Below, piece by piece: positions 42,462 to 51,501 of a stretch of DNA of 64,000 nt. The position numbers and the translations under genes were made by a program. Under the pieces are notes generated by a model. The model had not been told where the DNA came from and searched no databases. It saw only the letters and a list, made by a program, of their open reading frames with translations. The stretch is taken from positions 2,752,001 through 2,816,000 of the forward strand of contig NZ_CP126539.1 of assembly GCF_030177755.1 (NCBI RefSeq), in the 5' to 3' direction. This DNA is from Devosia sp. RR2S18. Its GTDB lineage: Bacteria > Pseudomonadota > Alphaproteobacteria > Rhizobiales > Devosiaceae. Each line of letters starts with the position of its first letter. Position 1 is the stretch's first letter.

Positions 42462-45233
42462 ATGAGCGGCACTGCGGAGGCACGGGCACTCGGGACGGAA
42501 TCGGCAGCCCGACAGAGTCTCTCGCTGGATGGGGTTTGGCAGTTCCGGCACGAGGATGGTCCCTGGCGTGACGCCCACGTTCCCGGACCCTGGCAGGCCG
42601 AATTCTCCGACCTGGTCGATACGAGCGGTCGAGCTGTCTACAAGCGCAGCTTTGCCGTACCCGCTGGTTGGGAGCAGCGTGAACTGGCGCTCAAGTTTGG
42701 AGCGGTGAGCTATTTCTGCGAAGTACTGCTCAACGGTGAAAAGATCGGCGAGCACGAGGGCGCTTACCTGCCGTTCGAGCTCATCGTCCCGGCGCGGCTG
42801 ATCCGAACCAGCAACGAAGTTGAGGTGCGGGTCACCATGCCTTCGGCAGATCACCGCCTCTATCCTGACTTCCCCTTTAGCGAGATCCCGCACGGCAAGA
42901 TCAGCTGGTACGGTCGCATCGGCGGGCTATGGCAGTCGGTATCGCTCGAGGCGCGGGACGCGCGCCGGATTACCGATGTGGTGATCACTGCGGGCATGGA
43001 CCGCCAGGTGCGGGTCAATCTCGATTTTAGCGAACCCGCCCTGGGGCTCCCAGCGCAGCTTAGTGTTTGTGACAGCGATGGCGCTGTGGTCGCCCAGGCC
43101 CAGGTCACGGCAGCTGCCGAAGCCGAGGCGCTACTAAGCGTACCCGACGCCAAGCTCTGGTCCGTCGACACCCCGAACCTCTACTCCCTGACGGTAGACC
43201 TCGCTGATGCCGACACTGTCACCCACAGTTTCGGTTTCCGGACGATCGAGACGGCTGAGGGAAAAATCCTCCTTAACGGCGAACCTATCTATATGCGGGG
43301 CGCGCTGGACCAGGACTACTATCCGGACGGCATCTACACGCCGCCCTCACTGGAGTTCCTCGAGGATCAGGCGCGCAAGGCCAAGGAGCTGGGGCTCAAC
43401 ACCCTGCGCTGCCACATCAAGGTGCCTGACCCGCGCTATTACGAGGTTGCCGACCGGCTTGGCTTGCTCGTCTGGACCGAAGTGCCCAATGTGGCGACCT
43501 TTACGCAGGCCTCGGCGCGGCGCATGCGCGAAACCATGGAGGGTATCCTCCAGCGCGACCGCAACCATCCCTCGATCATCGCCTGGACATTAATCAATGA
43601 GGATTGGGGCACGCGGCTGGTCGAGAACGCCGAGCACCGGCAATGGCTCAAGGACAGCTATGACTGGCTCAAGGCCAAGGACCCCACCCGGCTCGTGGTG
43701 GACAACTCGGCCTGTTTCCCCAACTTCCACGTCAAGACCGACCTCAATGACTATCACTATTACCGTTCCGTCCCCGAGCGACGCCAGGAATGGGACGACA
43801 TCACCGCCCAGTTCGCGGCAGGTGCGGACTGGACGTTCTCGCCGCTAGGCGATGCGGAACGGCGGGGCGACGAGCCATTGATTGTTTCAGAATTTGGGGT
43901 ATGGGGCCTGCCCGACCCGAAGCTGCTGCGCGGCGCGAACGGCAAGGAGCCCGATTGGTTTGAAACCGGTTCGCTTTGGGGTGATGGGGTTGCCCTGCCC
44001 CACGGCATCGAGGCGCGTTTTGCAGCGCTCGACCTGCATCGCACCTTTGGCTCGTTCGATCAGTTCATCGAGCAGGTGCAGTGGTACCAATTCATGAACC
44101 TCCGCTACCAGATCGAGCAGATGCGGCTGCATCCCTCGATCGTGGGTTATGTGATCACCGAACTGACGGATGTGCACTGGGAGGCCAATGGCCTCCTGGA
44201 CATGGAACGCAACCCGCGCGTGTTCCACGACGTATTCGGGACCATCAACGCCGACATCGTCATCGTGCCCAGGCCCGAGCGCTATTCGGCCTATGCCGGC
44301 GCGGACCTGCCCATCGAGCTCACGGTTGCGACGGGCGGCCACACCATTCCCGCCGGCGCGGTGCTGCGGTGGAGCGGCGATGTGTCGGGTCATATCGAGG
44401 TGCCAGCGACCGGCCCTGTGTCCACCGCTTCCTTGGGCACGCACGCCTTTTCCATGCCTGCCAGTCCCGACAACCGCATGCTCCGCATCGATTTTACGCT
44501 CGAGGCGGACGGCGCGGTGCTGGCGCGCAATAGCTGCGAGATCGCGCTCTTTGCCGAGCGCAGCACGGCGAGACAAACCTCCATTGCCGCTGTGGATCCG
44601 AAACTCGCGGCTTACGCTGCCGGCCTCGGTTACCAAATCCTCCCGGCTGCCGAGGCCGACATCGTCCTCTGCCATGCGGTGGACGGCAAGGACGTCGAAG
44701 CCATCAAGGCGGGTGCCCGTTACCTGATCCTGGCCGATGGCAGCGTCGAAACAAATCGCAACCTGCGCACCGACATGCCGGACGGGGAATTGCCACACCG
44801 CAGCATCGTGGCAGATGGCAAGAAGTTCCGACCCAGTCTCGACCAGCATCTGCCCGGCATCAGCCTGGTCGAGCGGGACGGCACGATCTGGCGCGGCGAC
44901 TGGATCGCCGGCTTCAGCTGGGTCCGTCGCGACGGCCCGTATGCCGCCATTCCCGGTGGACCGATCCTGGACCTCGCCTTTTCCGATGTGGTGCCGCACC
45001 ACCTGCTGACCGGCTTCCGGCCCTGGGAGATTGGCAACAATGTTCACGCCGGCATGGTGGTCGGCTGGGTGCACAAGCCCGCCGCCATCATTGGCGAGAA
45101 ACGAGTCGGGCGTGGCGGCGTCGTGGCGACCACGTTCCGCCTGACGCAAGCGGCGCCGGGCAGCGACGCGATGGCCGCAGCGCTCTTCGATGCCCTCGTG
45201 CAAACGACCAAGGAGTTGCCGGTGGACCGCTAG
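42462..45233 (+). CDS. Glycoside hydrolase family 2 protein (beta-galactosidase/glucuronidase-like)
   Basis: 923 aa from the ATG at 42462 (GAGGG just upstream). N-terminal jelly roll (SLDGVWQFRHEDGPWRDAHV, GRAVYKRSFAVP), an Ig-like sandwich (LYSLTVDLADADTVTHSFGF), then a TIM barrel from about residue 280. The general acid/base is Glu380 in INEDWG and the nucleophile is Glu477 in VSEFGVWG. The last 230 residues form extra domains (from LAAYAAGLGYQILPAAEADI) of unclear function. There is no signal peptide, so it is cytoplasmic and probably hydrolyses the oligosaccharide imported by the following ABC transporter. Confidence 0.93.
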   Translation: MSGTAEARALGTESAARQSLSLDGVWQFRHEDGPWRDAHVPGPWQAEFSDLVDTSGRAVYKRSFAVPAGWEQRELALKFGAVSYFCEVLLNGEKIGEHEGAYLPFELIVPARLIRTSNEVEVRVTMPSADHRLYPDFPFSEIPHGKISWYGRIGGLWQSVSLEARDARRITDVVITAGMDRQVRVNLDFSEPALGLPAQLSVCDSDGAVVAQAQVTAAAEAEALLSVPDAKLWSVDTPNLYSLTVDLADADTVTHSFGFRTIETAEGKILLNGEPIYMRGALDQDYYPDGIYTPPSLEFLEDQARKAKELGLNTLRCHIKVPDPRYYEVADRLGLLVWTEVPNVATFTQASARRMRETMEGILQRDRNHPSIIAWTLINEDWGTRLVENAEHRQWLKDSYDWLKAKDPTRLVVDNSACFPNFHVKTDLNDYHYYRSVPERRQEWDDITAQFAAGADWTFSPLGDAERRGDEPLIVSEFGVWGLPDPKLLRGANGKEPDWFETGSLWGDGVALPHGIEARFAALDLHRTFGSFDQFIEQVQWYQFMNLRYQIEQMRLHPSIVGYVITELTDVHWEANGLLDMERNPRVFHDVFGTINADIVIVPRPERYSAYAGADLPIELTVATGGHTIPAGAVLRWSGDVSGHIEVPATGPVSTASLGTHAFSMPASPDNRMLRIDFTLEADGAVLARNSCEIALFAERSTARQTSIAAVDPKLAAYAAGLGYQILPAAEADIVLCHAVDGKDVEAIKAGARYLILADGSVETNRNLRTDMPDGELPHRSIVADGKKFRPSLDQHLPGISLVERDGTIWRGDWIAGFSWVRRDGPYAAIPGGPILDLAFSDVVPHHLLTGFRPWEIGNNVHAGMVVGWVHKPAAIIGEKRVGRGGVVATTFRLTQAAPGSDAMAAALFDALVQTTKELPVDR

Positions 45234-45324
45234 CGCGGCCCGCTCACATCAGGCGCGGAGGACTAAACGAGACGCAAAGACGGCAAAAGCCGCAGCGGAT
45301 CGGCAGACCCAAGAGGAGGAAGCC

Positions 45325-46407
45325 ATGGCCGACATCGTACTCAACGACGTCAGCAAGTCTTATGGACAGGTGAGCGTGCTCGAGCACGTCTCGATGCACA
45401 TTCAATCGGGCGAGTTCATCGTCTTCCTGGGGCCATCGGGCTGTGGCAAGTCCACGCTGCTGCGGATGATCGCTGGATTGGAAGCGATCAATGGCGGCGA
45501 GATCCGCATCGGTGATCGCAGGGTGGACCAGCTACCGCCCAACCAGCGCGGCGTGGCCATGGTGTTCCAGAACTACGCGCTCTATCCGCACATGACCGTG
45601 CGGGAGAATATGAGCTTCGGGCTGCAAAATGTCGGCACCAGCAAGACCGAGGTTTCGCGGCGAGTGGACGAGGCGGCACGCATGCTGGAGATCATGCCGC
45701 TGCTGGACCGCCGCCCTGCGCAACTTTCTGGAGGTCAGCGCCAGCGCGTCGCCATCGGACGTGCCATCGTGCGCGAGCCTCAAGCATTTCTTCTCGATGA
45801 GCCCCTCTCCAACCTCGATGCGGGATTGCGGGTGCGCACTCGGGTGGAACTGGCGCAATTGCACCAGCGGATCGGCACCACGATGGTCTTCGTCACGCAC
45901 GACCAGACCGAGGCCATGACCCTGGCCAGCCGCATCGTGGTCATGAACAACCGCAAGGTTGAGCAGATTGGCACGCCTATGGAGGTCTATTCCCGGCCCG
46001 CCAGCCGCTTTGTCGCCGCCTTTGTCGGCTCGCCTGCCATGAACTTCCTGCCGGCCACGGTTGCGGAGCAAGGGGGCGGTCATGCGGTGGTCGCTGCAGG
46101 CGGCGCAAGGATCGCGACGAGCATTCCGGTGGCGGGCCTTCCCACCGGAGGGGAGCTGACACTGGGTATCCGCCCGGACGCTTTGCGCGTGGTGCCATCA
46201 GGCGGCACGCTCACCGGCAGTGCCGAGCTCGTGGAGCGCCTTGGCGATCGCACATTCGTGCATGTGCGCCTGGCCGGCGGCGATCTGGTGGTGGCGGAGG
46301 ACAGCGGCAAGAGCACGCTTCGCACAGGGCAGCCGGTTGTCCTGGAGGTGGATCCGGCAGCGACGCACCTGTTTGACGAAGGAGGCGCTGCCTACCACGC
46401 GAACTAG
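45325..46407 (+). CDS. Sugar ABC transporter ATPase, MalK/UgpC family
   Basis: 360 aa from ATG 45325 with AGGAGG upstream. Walker A GPSGCGKST, Q-loop FQNYALYPHMTV, signature LSGGQRQR, Walker B FLLDEPLSNLD and switch His FVTHDQTEAMTL, then a TOBE/MalK regulatory domain from about residue 240. It energises uptake with the two permeases and binding protein downstream. It lies 91 bp after the GH2 gene, the same operon. Confidence 0.95.
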   Translation: MADIVLNDVSKSYGQVSVLEHVSMHIQSGEFIVFLGPSGCGKSTLLRMIAGLEAINGGEIRIGDRRVDQLPPNQRGVAMVFQNYALYPHMTVRENMSFGLQNVGTSKTEVSRRVDEAARMLEIMPLLDRRPAQLSGGQRQRVAIGRAIVREPQAFLLDEPLSNLDAGLRVRTRVELAQLHQRIGTTMVFVTHDQTEAMTLASRIVVMNNRKVEQIGTPMEVYSRPASRFVAAFVGSPAMNFLPATVAEQGGGHAVVAAGGARIATSIPVAGLPTGGELTLGIRPDALRVVPSGGTLTGSAELVERLGDRTFVHVRLAGGDLVVAEDSGKSTLRTGQPVVLEVDPAATHLFDEGGAAYHAN

Positions 46408-46503
46408 GCAAAACAAGTTTCCGGGGCGCGGCCCTACCCGCTCAATGCGACGCGCAACCGGACAGGCAATACGCATAGAGCATTTTTCATTGGGAGGAAC
46501 CAA

Positions 46504-47778
46504 ATGAACAAGAGCTTGAAACGACTGGCCTTGGCTTCGACGGCTTTCCTGGCCTTGGCCAGCGGCGCTGTGGCGCAGCAGACCGTTGTCTGGTGGGATT
46601 TTCTAGGCGGCGGCGACGGGGTTCGCATGAAGTCGCTCATCGACCAGTTCAACCAGGAGCACCAGGGCGAGATCCAGATCGAGGCCACCACCCTTGAGTG
46701 GGGTTCGCCCTACTACACCAAGCTGCAGACATCGGCGGCGATCGGGGAAGGCCCCGACATCGCTACCTATCACCTGTCACGCATGCCTCTTGCGGTCGAT
46801 AGCGGCACCCTGGCCGAGATCAGCGATGAAGACATGGAGTCGGTGGGCCTATCCGACGCGTCCTACACTGAAGCGGCCGCCAACGCTGCCAAGGTGGACG
46901 ACACGCGCTATGGCGTTCCGTTCGACCAGCATGGCCTCATCCTCTTCTACAACAAGGACATGCTGGAAGAAGCCGGCATGTTGGACGAGAACGGCTTGCC
47001 AACCGGGCTCGACGGCATGGAGAATTTCGAGGCGGCGCTCGAGCAGTTCACTACGGACGGGATGTATGGGCTGTCGATGCCGACCGGAGACCGCTATCGC
47101 ATGGTCTATAGCCTCTTTGGCCAGCAGGGCGGCACCATGTATGACGAGGCTGCCGGTGGCTTCTTCCCCACCGACGAGGATCTGGAGAAGCTGTCCACGG
47201 CAACCGAAACGATGGCGCGCTGGGTGGAGAATGGCTGGACACCGCAGCAGATCGAGTCACCGGCAGCCCTGGCGCTCTTTACCTCGGGGCAATCGCCATT
47301 CTTCCTGATGGGCAACTGGGAGGTGCCAACCTTCACTGACCTCGCCGAAAGGGGCGAGATGTTCGAGTGGGGCGCGGTGGAAGTTCCGGTGCTCTTCGAC
47401 CAGCCGGCAGCATGGTCCGACAGCCACGCCTTCGTCATTCCCGCCAATGCCGGCGCCGAAGCCGATCCCGAAAAGCGGGCGGCGGTGATGGAAGTCATCA
47501 AGTGGATGAACGAAAACTCCCTCGATTGGGCGGGCGCGGGCCATCTCCCAGCCTATAACGAAGTGCGCCAGAGTGCCGAGTTCCAGGAGATGAAGCCCCA
47601 ATCGGTCTATGCCGGCTTTGCCGATACGGCCGTGTTCGATCCGCGCACGACGCTTGCCGGCCCGGCCGCCCCCCTGGGCGACGCCTGGAACAACTACATC
47701 GTGCCCGCCACCTCCGGCGAGATGGAGCCTGCCGACGCCGCCGCGCAGATGCGCGACGACCTCAACAGCCAGCTCTAG
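46504..47778 (+). CDS. Sugar ABC transporter substrate-binding protein (family 1, UgpB/MalE type)
   Basis: 424 aa with a signal peptide (ALASTAFLALASGAVAQ). Periplasmic-binding fold of the CUT1 type: TVVWWDFLGGGDGVRMKSL, then IDQFNQEHQGEIQIEATTLE, YGVPFDQHGLILFYNKDML and LFTSGQSPFFLMGNWEVP. GGGAGG precedes the ATG. A strong hairpin follows the stop, probably leaving more binding-protein mRNA than permease mRNA. The ligand is not readable; the GH2 neighbour suggests a plant or algal oligosaccharide. Confidence 0.94.
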   Translation: MNKSLKRLALASTAFLALASGAVAQQTVVWWDFLGGGDGVRMKSLIDQFNQEHQGEIQIEATTLEWGSPYYTKLQTSAAIGEGPDIATYHLSRMPLAVDSGTLAEISDEDMESVGLSDASYTEAAANAAKVDDTRYGVPFDQHGLILFYNKDMLEEAGMLDENGLPTGLDGMENFEAALEQFTTDGMYGLSMPTGDRYRMVYSLFGQQGGTMYDEAAGGFFPTDEDLEKLSTATETMARWVENGWTPQQIESPAALALFTSGQSPFFLMGNWEVPTFTDLAERGEMFEWGAVEVPVLFDQPAAWSDSHAFVIPANAGAEADPEKRAAVMEVIKWMNENSLDWAGAGHLPAYNEVRQSAEFQEMKPQSVYAGFADTAVFDPRTTLAGPAAPLGDAWNNYIVPATSGEMEPADAAAQMRDDLNSQL

Positions 47779-47789
47779 GCGAAGCGACC

Positions 47790-47813
47790 GGCCGGCGCCC
47801 CAGGGTGCCGGCC
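47790..47813 (+). terminator. Intercistronic hairpin after the sugar-binding protein gene
   Basis: GGCCGGCGCC pairs with GGTGCCGGCC (10 bp, one G-U) around CCAG, followed by TTCTCTGTT. Located between the binding protein and permease genes, it is likely an attenuator or 3' stabiliser and not a full stop. Confidence 0.75.
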
Positions 47814-47838
47814 TTCTCTGTTCCGTGGAGGTTCGGCG

Positions 47839-48720
47839 ATGCTGCGAGACAAACGCCAGGAATATCTCACCGCGCTGGTGCTGGTGGGTCCATTCATCAT
47901 CATCTATGGCGCCCTGTTCGTCTGGCCCACCATCCAGATGGTGATGCTGAGCTTCACGGACGCACCGCTGATCGGCCCGGGCGAGTGGGTGGGCCTCGAG
48001 AACTACTTCAAGATTTTGAGCCACCGGCTGTTTCATGCCGCCTTTTGGAACACCGCGTATTTCGTGGTTCTGACGGTGGTGCCCAACACGCTGGTGTCGC
48101 TAGCCATTGCCATGGCGGTGAACCGGCTCAAGGGCTGGCAGCAGAGCCTGGTGCTCGCGGCTTTCTTCCTGCCCTACATCCTGCCGGTGTCGGTGGTGTT
48201 CCTCACCTGGAACTGGATCATCGATGTGCAATATGGGCTGATCCAGTGGCTGGTGCGGCCCTTCAATGGCGGCGAGCCCATCTCGCTGACCCGCACCATT
48301 CCCCTATTCATGCCTACGGTTGCCTTTGTCACCATCTGGTGGACGCTGGGGTTCAACGTGCTGCTGTTCATCGCGGGGTTGCGCAATATCTCACCTGAGA
48401 TCTATGAAGCGGCGGCGCTGGACAGCGCCGGTCGCTGGCGCCAATTTGCCCGCATCACCTGGCCGCTGATCTGGCCGGTGACGGCGCTGGTGCTGACCAT
48501 CCAGCTCATCGCGCAGCTCAAAATCTTCGATCAGGTCTACCTATTCTCGATCGGCGGGCGGCAGGACGCGACCATCGTCCTGGTGCAGTACATCTACAAG
48601 CTCGCCTTCCAGCAAAACCGGGGTGGCGAGGGGGCGACGGCGGCGGTGCTGCTGTTTGCCATGATTATCGTCCTGTCAGTGCTGCAATATCAATTGCTCC
48701 GCGCGCGAGGTGAAAAATGA
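47839..48720 (+). CDS. Sugar ABC transporter permease, MalF-like
   Basis: 293 aa with six membrane helices. The EAA loop is YEAAALDSAGRWRQFARITWP, the ATPase contact. The N-terminal half has ALVLVGPFIIIYGALFVWPT, typical of CUT1 permeases. Its TGA overlaps the ATG of the next permease (ATGA), indicating coupled translation of the heterodimer. Confidence 0.94.
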   Translation: MLRDKRQEYLTALVLVGPFIIIYGALFVWPTIQMVMLSFTDAPLIGPGEWVGLENYFKILSHRLFHAAFWNTAYFVVLTVVPNTLVSLAIAMAVNRLKGWQQSLVLAAFFLPYILPVSVVFLTWNWIIDVQYGLIQWLVRPFNGGEPISLTRTIPLFMPTVAFVTIWWTLGFNVLLFIAGLRNISPEIYEAAALDSAGRWRQFARITWPLIWPVTALVLTIQLIAQLKIFDQVYLFSIGGRQDATIVLVQYIYKLAFQQNRGGEGATAAVLLFAMIIVLSVLQYQLLRARGEK

Positions 48721-49598
48721 CCGCCGAAGCCATTCCGCATGTTGCCGTCAAGACTGAGCGCACGCACCGCGATCCGATGCTCGATTTGGGTGGGCTGGTG
48801 CTATCGGCGGTCACCATCGCCTTTGCCCTCTTGGCGTTCTTTCCACTCTACTGGGCGATCATCACCTCGTTCAAATCCGATACGGAGGTGATTGCCAGCG
48901 GGCTCTCCCTGTGGCCGCAGCGCCCAACGCTGGACAGCTATATCCACATCTGGGAGCGGACCAACATCACGCAGTGGTACATCAATTCCATGGTGACCTC
49001 GGTGCTGATTACCGCAGGGGTGGTGATCAGTTCGGCCGGCTGCGCCTATGCGCTGAGCCAGCTCGACTTCCCCGGCCGGCGGCTCATTTATGTGCTGATC
49101 CTGGCGTGCTTCATGGTGCCGATGCAGGCGCTGATCGTGAACCATTTCGTGTTGATGGCGCAGTTCAAACTGCTCAACACCTGGGCCGGCATCATCCTGC
49201 CGCAACTGATCGTTCCGGTGGTGATCATCGTCTACAAGCAGTTCTTCGACTCCGTCCCCAAGGAGTTCCGCGAGGCAGCGATGATGGACAGCGCGGGGCA
49301 TTTCAAGATCCTGTTCCGCATCTACCTGCCGATGAACTGGGGGGTCACGGCTGCCCTTTCGATCATCACCTTTATCGGGGCCTGGAACGCGTTTCTGTGG
49401 CCGTTTCTCGCGGCAACGGGGGAAGCAACGATGACGGTGCCGGTGGGCATCACGCAGGTAAAAGATGCCTATGGGATCGTGTACGCCAAGCTGATGGCTT
49501 CGGCCGTGCTCGCGGGCTTGCCCGTGGCAGTGCTGTACCTGATCTTTCAGCGACGGGTGACGCAGGCGGTGATGCTCTCGGCCGGGGTAAAGGGCTGA
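48717..49598 (+). CDS. Sugar ABC transporter permease, MalG-like
   Basis: 293 aa with six helices and the EAA loop FREAAMMDSAGHFKILFRIY. The region FPLYWAIITSFKSDTEV near residue 40 is the usual CUT1 MalG start. It is the last gene of the GH2-sugar ABC operon. It pairs with the MalF-like permease. Confidence 0.94.
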   Translation: MTAEAIPHVAVKTERTHRDPMLDLGGLVLSAVTIAFALLAFFPLYWAIITSFKSDTEVIASGLSLWPQRPTLDSYIHIWERTNITQWYINSMVTSVLITAGVVISSAGCAYALSQLDFPGRRLIYVLILACFMVPMQALIVNHFVLMAQFKLLNTWAGIILPQLIVPVVIIVYKQFFDSVPKEFREAAMMDSAGHFKILFRIYLPMNWGVTAALSIITFIGAWNAFLWPFLAATGEATMTVPVGITQVKDAYGIVYAKLMASAVLAGLPVAVLYLIFQRRVTQAVMLSAGVKG

Positions 49599-49725
49599 GA
49601 TCGCCGACGCCGGGAGACGCTACCCTTCGCGGTGTCACCGGCTCAAACCACCTCTCTCCGCTGTGCGAAGTGGCAAGTGATCAATAAGGAAAGGCGCAAG
49701 GAGAGTTGCACACCCTCCGATAATT

Positions 49726-49734
49726 TGTCAGACA
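49726..49734 (+). promoter_or_regulatory. Possible FCD/GntR operator upstream of the peptide ABC operon
   Basis: TGTCAGACA, a perfect odd palindrome inside TTGTCAGACAT, close to the TNGTNNNACNA pattern of FadR-subfamily regulators. A regulator of that class ends this operon. Inference only. Confidence 0.4.
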
Positions 49735-49744
49735 TATGGCATTT

Positions 49745-49766
49745 AAAGGTCGAGGGGTCGACCTTT
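49745..49766 (+). promoter_or_regulatory. Perfect 9-bp inverted repeat in the leader of the peptide ABC operon
   Basis: AAAGGTCGA and TCGACCTTT around GGGG, 81 bp before the binding-protein ATG. It could form an RNA hairpin or be a protein site. Confidence 0.55.
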
Positions 49767-49846
49767 CGAAGAGCAAGAAATGGTTCTCGGCATTGTTGCG
49801 GGGACCGGCACAGGGAAAGTCCAAGCTCGTTACAAGGAGGGAGCAC

Positions 49847-51448
49847 ATGAACTTCTTACATAGAACGGTCGGCTTGTTGGTTGCGGCCACCAGCCTCACT
49901 CTTCCGGTCGTGGCACAAACCACAATCGTGGCGCCGACAGGGTCCACTGCCGGCACCTATATGGACTATATGAAGACGGTCTATGACCGTGGCACCGGGT
50001 CGGAACTGCTGCAGATCCCGCTGGCGACCTTCGACAAGGAGTTCGAGCTGACGCCGATGGCGGCCGAAAGCTGGAGCCAATCCGAGGATGGGCTGACATG
50101 GACCTTCAAGCTGCGGGACGGGCTGGTGTGGTCCGATGGCGAGCCGCTCACCGCGGAAGACTATGTGTTCGCCCTCCAGCGGGCGGCCACCAGCGGCTAT
50201 GATTTTGCCTGGTACTGGGACTTCGCCGGGGGCATCCAAGGCTGGAAGGAAGTGACCGAGGGCACGGCCGAGGCCTCTACGCTTGGTGTCCGGGCAGTGG
50301 ACGATCAGACCATCGAGGTCACTACCAACGCGCCAAAGCCCTATTTTCCCTCGGTGACCAGCCTCTGGTACCCCGTGCCCAAGCACAAGGTGGACGAGCT
50401 AGGTGACGACTGGGCACTCAATGTCGACAGCATCGTCTCCTCCGGCCCGTTCTCGATCGAGAGCTGGGAGAAGTCGAACAACTCCGTCGTATTCGTCAAA
50501 TCCGACACCTATACCGGCCCATGGCAGGCACAGGTCGACCGGCTGGAGCTCGACCCGACTCTCGCTGCCCCGGAAGTCGGACTTCCGGCCTTCCTTGCTG
50601 GCGATGCGGACTATTCCTTCCTCAACACTGGACAAGTGCCGGTCGCGACGCAGCGGTTTCCGGACGGCATTCGCCAGAACGCGGTCTTCGCCACCTCCTA
50701 CATCGCCTATGATCTGGAGGCGGAGCCCTTCAATGACGTCGATGTGCGCCGGGCGCTCTACCATGCAGTGGACCGCGAGGAACTGACCTCCACGGTCCTC
50801 AAGGACATCGCCATCCCAGCCGGCTCGATCCTGCCGCCCGGCTATCCCGGCTACAGCGAAGACGTGGTGGCGCAGGCCACGTTTGATCCTGAACTCGCTC
50901 AACAATATCTGGCTGAAGCGGGTTATCCCGACGGCGAGGGTTTCCCGCCCATCGAAATCTGGATCCGCGAGGAAGGCGGCTACAACTCGGCAATCGTTCC
51001 GGCCATGGCCCAGTACCTGCAGGCTGAATTCGAGGAGATTCTGGGGATCGATGTTTCCATCCGCAGCCTTCCCGGGCCGGAATGGATGGATGGCATGCGT
51101 GGCAAGCGCAACAACATCTTCATCGCGCCGTACGAGTACGACTATCTCGATCCGTCCAACTTCTACGGCATCTTTTACAATGGCGGGCGCCACAACTACT
51201 TCGTCCCCGAATATGATGCGCTGGTGGCGGAGGCTGACGCCGAGGCCGATTGGGAAACCCGCGTCGAGCTCTATGAACAGGCCGAGCAGGTGATGATCGA
51301 TCAAGGTCTGATCGTCCCCCTGGTTCACCCGATCACCACGGCAGTGATCTCCGAAGAGCTGGGTGGCGAGGCGTCCGAACCCAACTCCTTGGGCTTCACG
51401 CCCCTCGACCGGCTCGGGCACTACTTCTTCACCCATCTGACGAAGTAA
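49847..51448 (+). CDS. Oligopeptide ABC transporter substrate-binding protein, OppA/DppA family
   Basis: 533 aa from ATG 49847, preceded by AAGGAGGG; a signal peptide follows (VGLLVAATSLTLPVVAQ). SBP_bac_5 features: FELTPMAAESWSQSEDGLTW followed by TFKLRDGLVWSDGEPLTAED, then DVRRALYHAVDREEL and PPGYPGYSEDV. It delivers peptides or similar compounds to the permeases encoded downstream. It begins a new operon, 248 bp after the sugar permease gene. A hairpin follows the stop. Confidence 0.94.
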   Translation: MNFLHRTVGLLVAATSLTLPVVAQTTIVAPTGSTAGTYMDYMKTVYDRGTGSELLQIPLATFDKEFELTPMAAESWSQSEDGLTWTFKLRDGLVWSDGEPLTAEDYVFALQRAATSGYDFAWYWDFAGGIQGWKEVTEGTAEASTLGVRAVDDQTIEVTTNAPKPYFPSVTSLWYPVPKHKVDELGDDWALNVDSIVSSGPFSIESWEKSNNSVVFVKSDTYTGPWQAQVDRLELDPTLAAPEVGLPAFLAGDADYSFLNTGQVPVATQRFPDGIRQNAVFATSYIAYDLEAEPFNDVDVRRALYHAVDREELTSTVLKDIAIPAGSILPPGYPGYSEDVVAQATFDPELAQQYLAEAGYPDGEGFPPIEIWIREEGGYNSAIVPAMAQYLQAEFEEILGIDVSIRSLPGPEWMDGMRGKRNNIFIAPYEYDYLDPSNFYGIFYNGGRHNYFVPEYDALVAEADAEADWETRVELYEQAEQVMIDQGLIVPLVHPITTAVISEELGGEASEPNSLGFTPLDRLGHYFFTHLTK

Positions 51449-51461
51449 GCGCCTGCACTCT

Positions 51462-51487
51462 GCACCTTCCGGCACGCCGGAGGGTGC
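51462..51487 (+). terminator. Intercistronic hairpin after the peptide-binding protein gene
   Basis: GCACCTTCCGG pairs with CCGGAGGGTGC (11 bp, one G-U) around CACG. No T-run follows, and the operon continues 15 bp later, so it is likely a stabiliser or attenuator. Confidence 0.65.
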
Positions 51488-51501
51488 TTCGGGGACCAAC
51501 T

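Noticed and set aside
43887..45203. Long minus-strand frame opposite the GH2 gene
   Set aside because: Composition is His/Gly/Arg-rich as expected for an antisense shadow in GC-rich DNA; the GH2 protein with catalytic residues explains the region.
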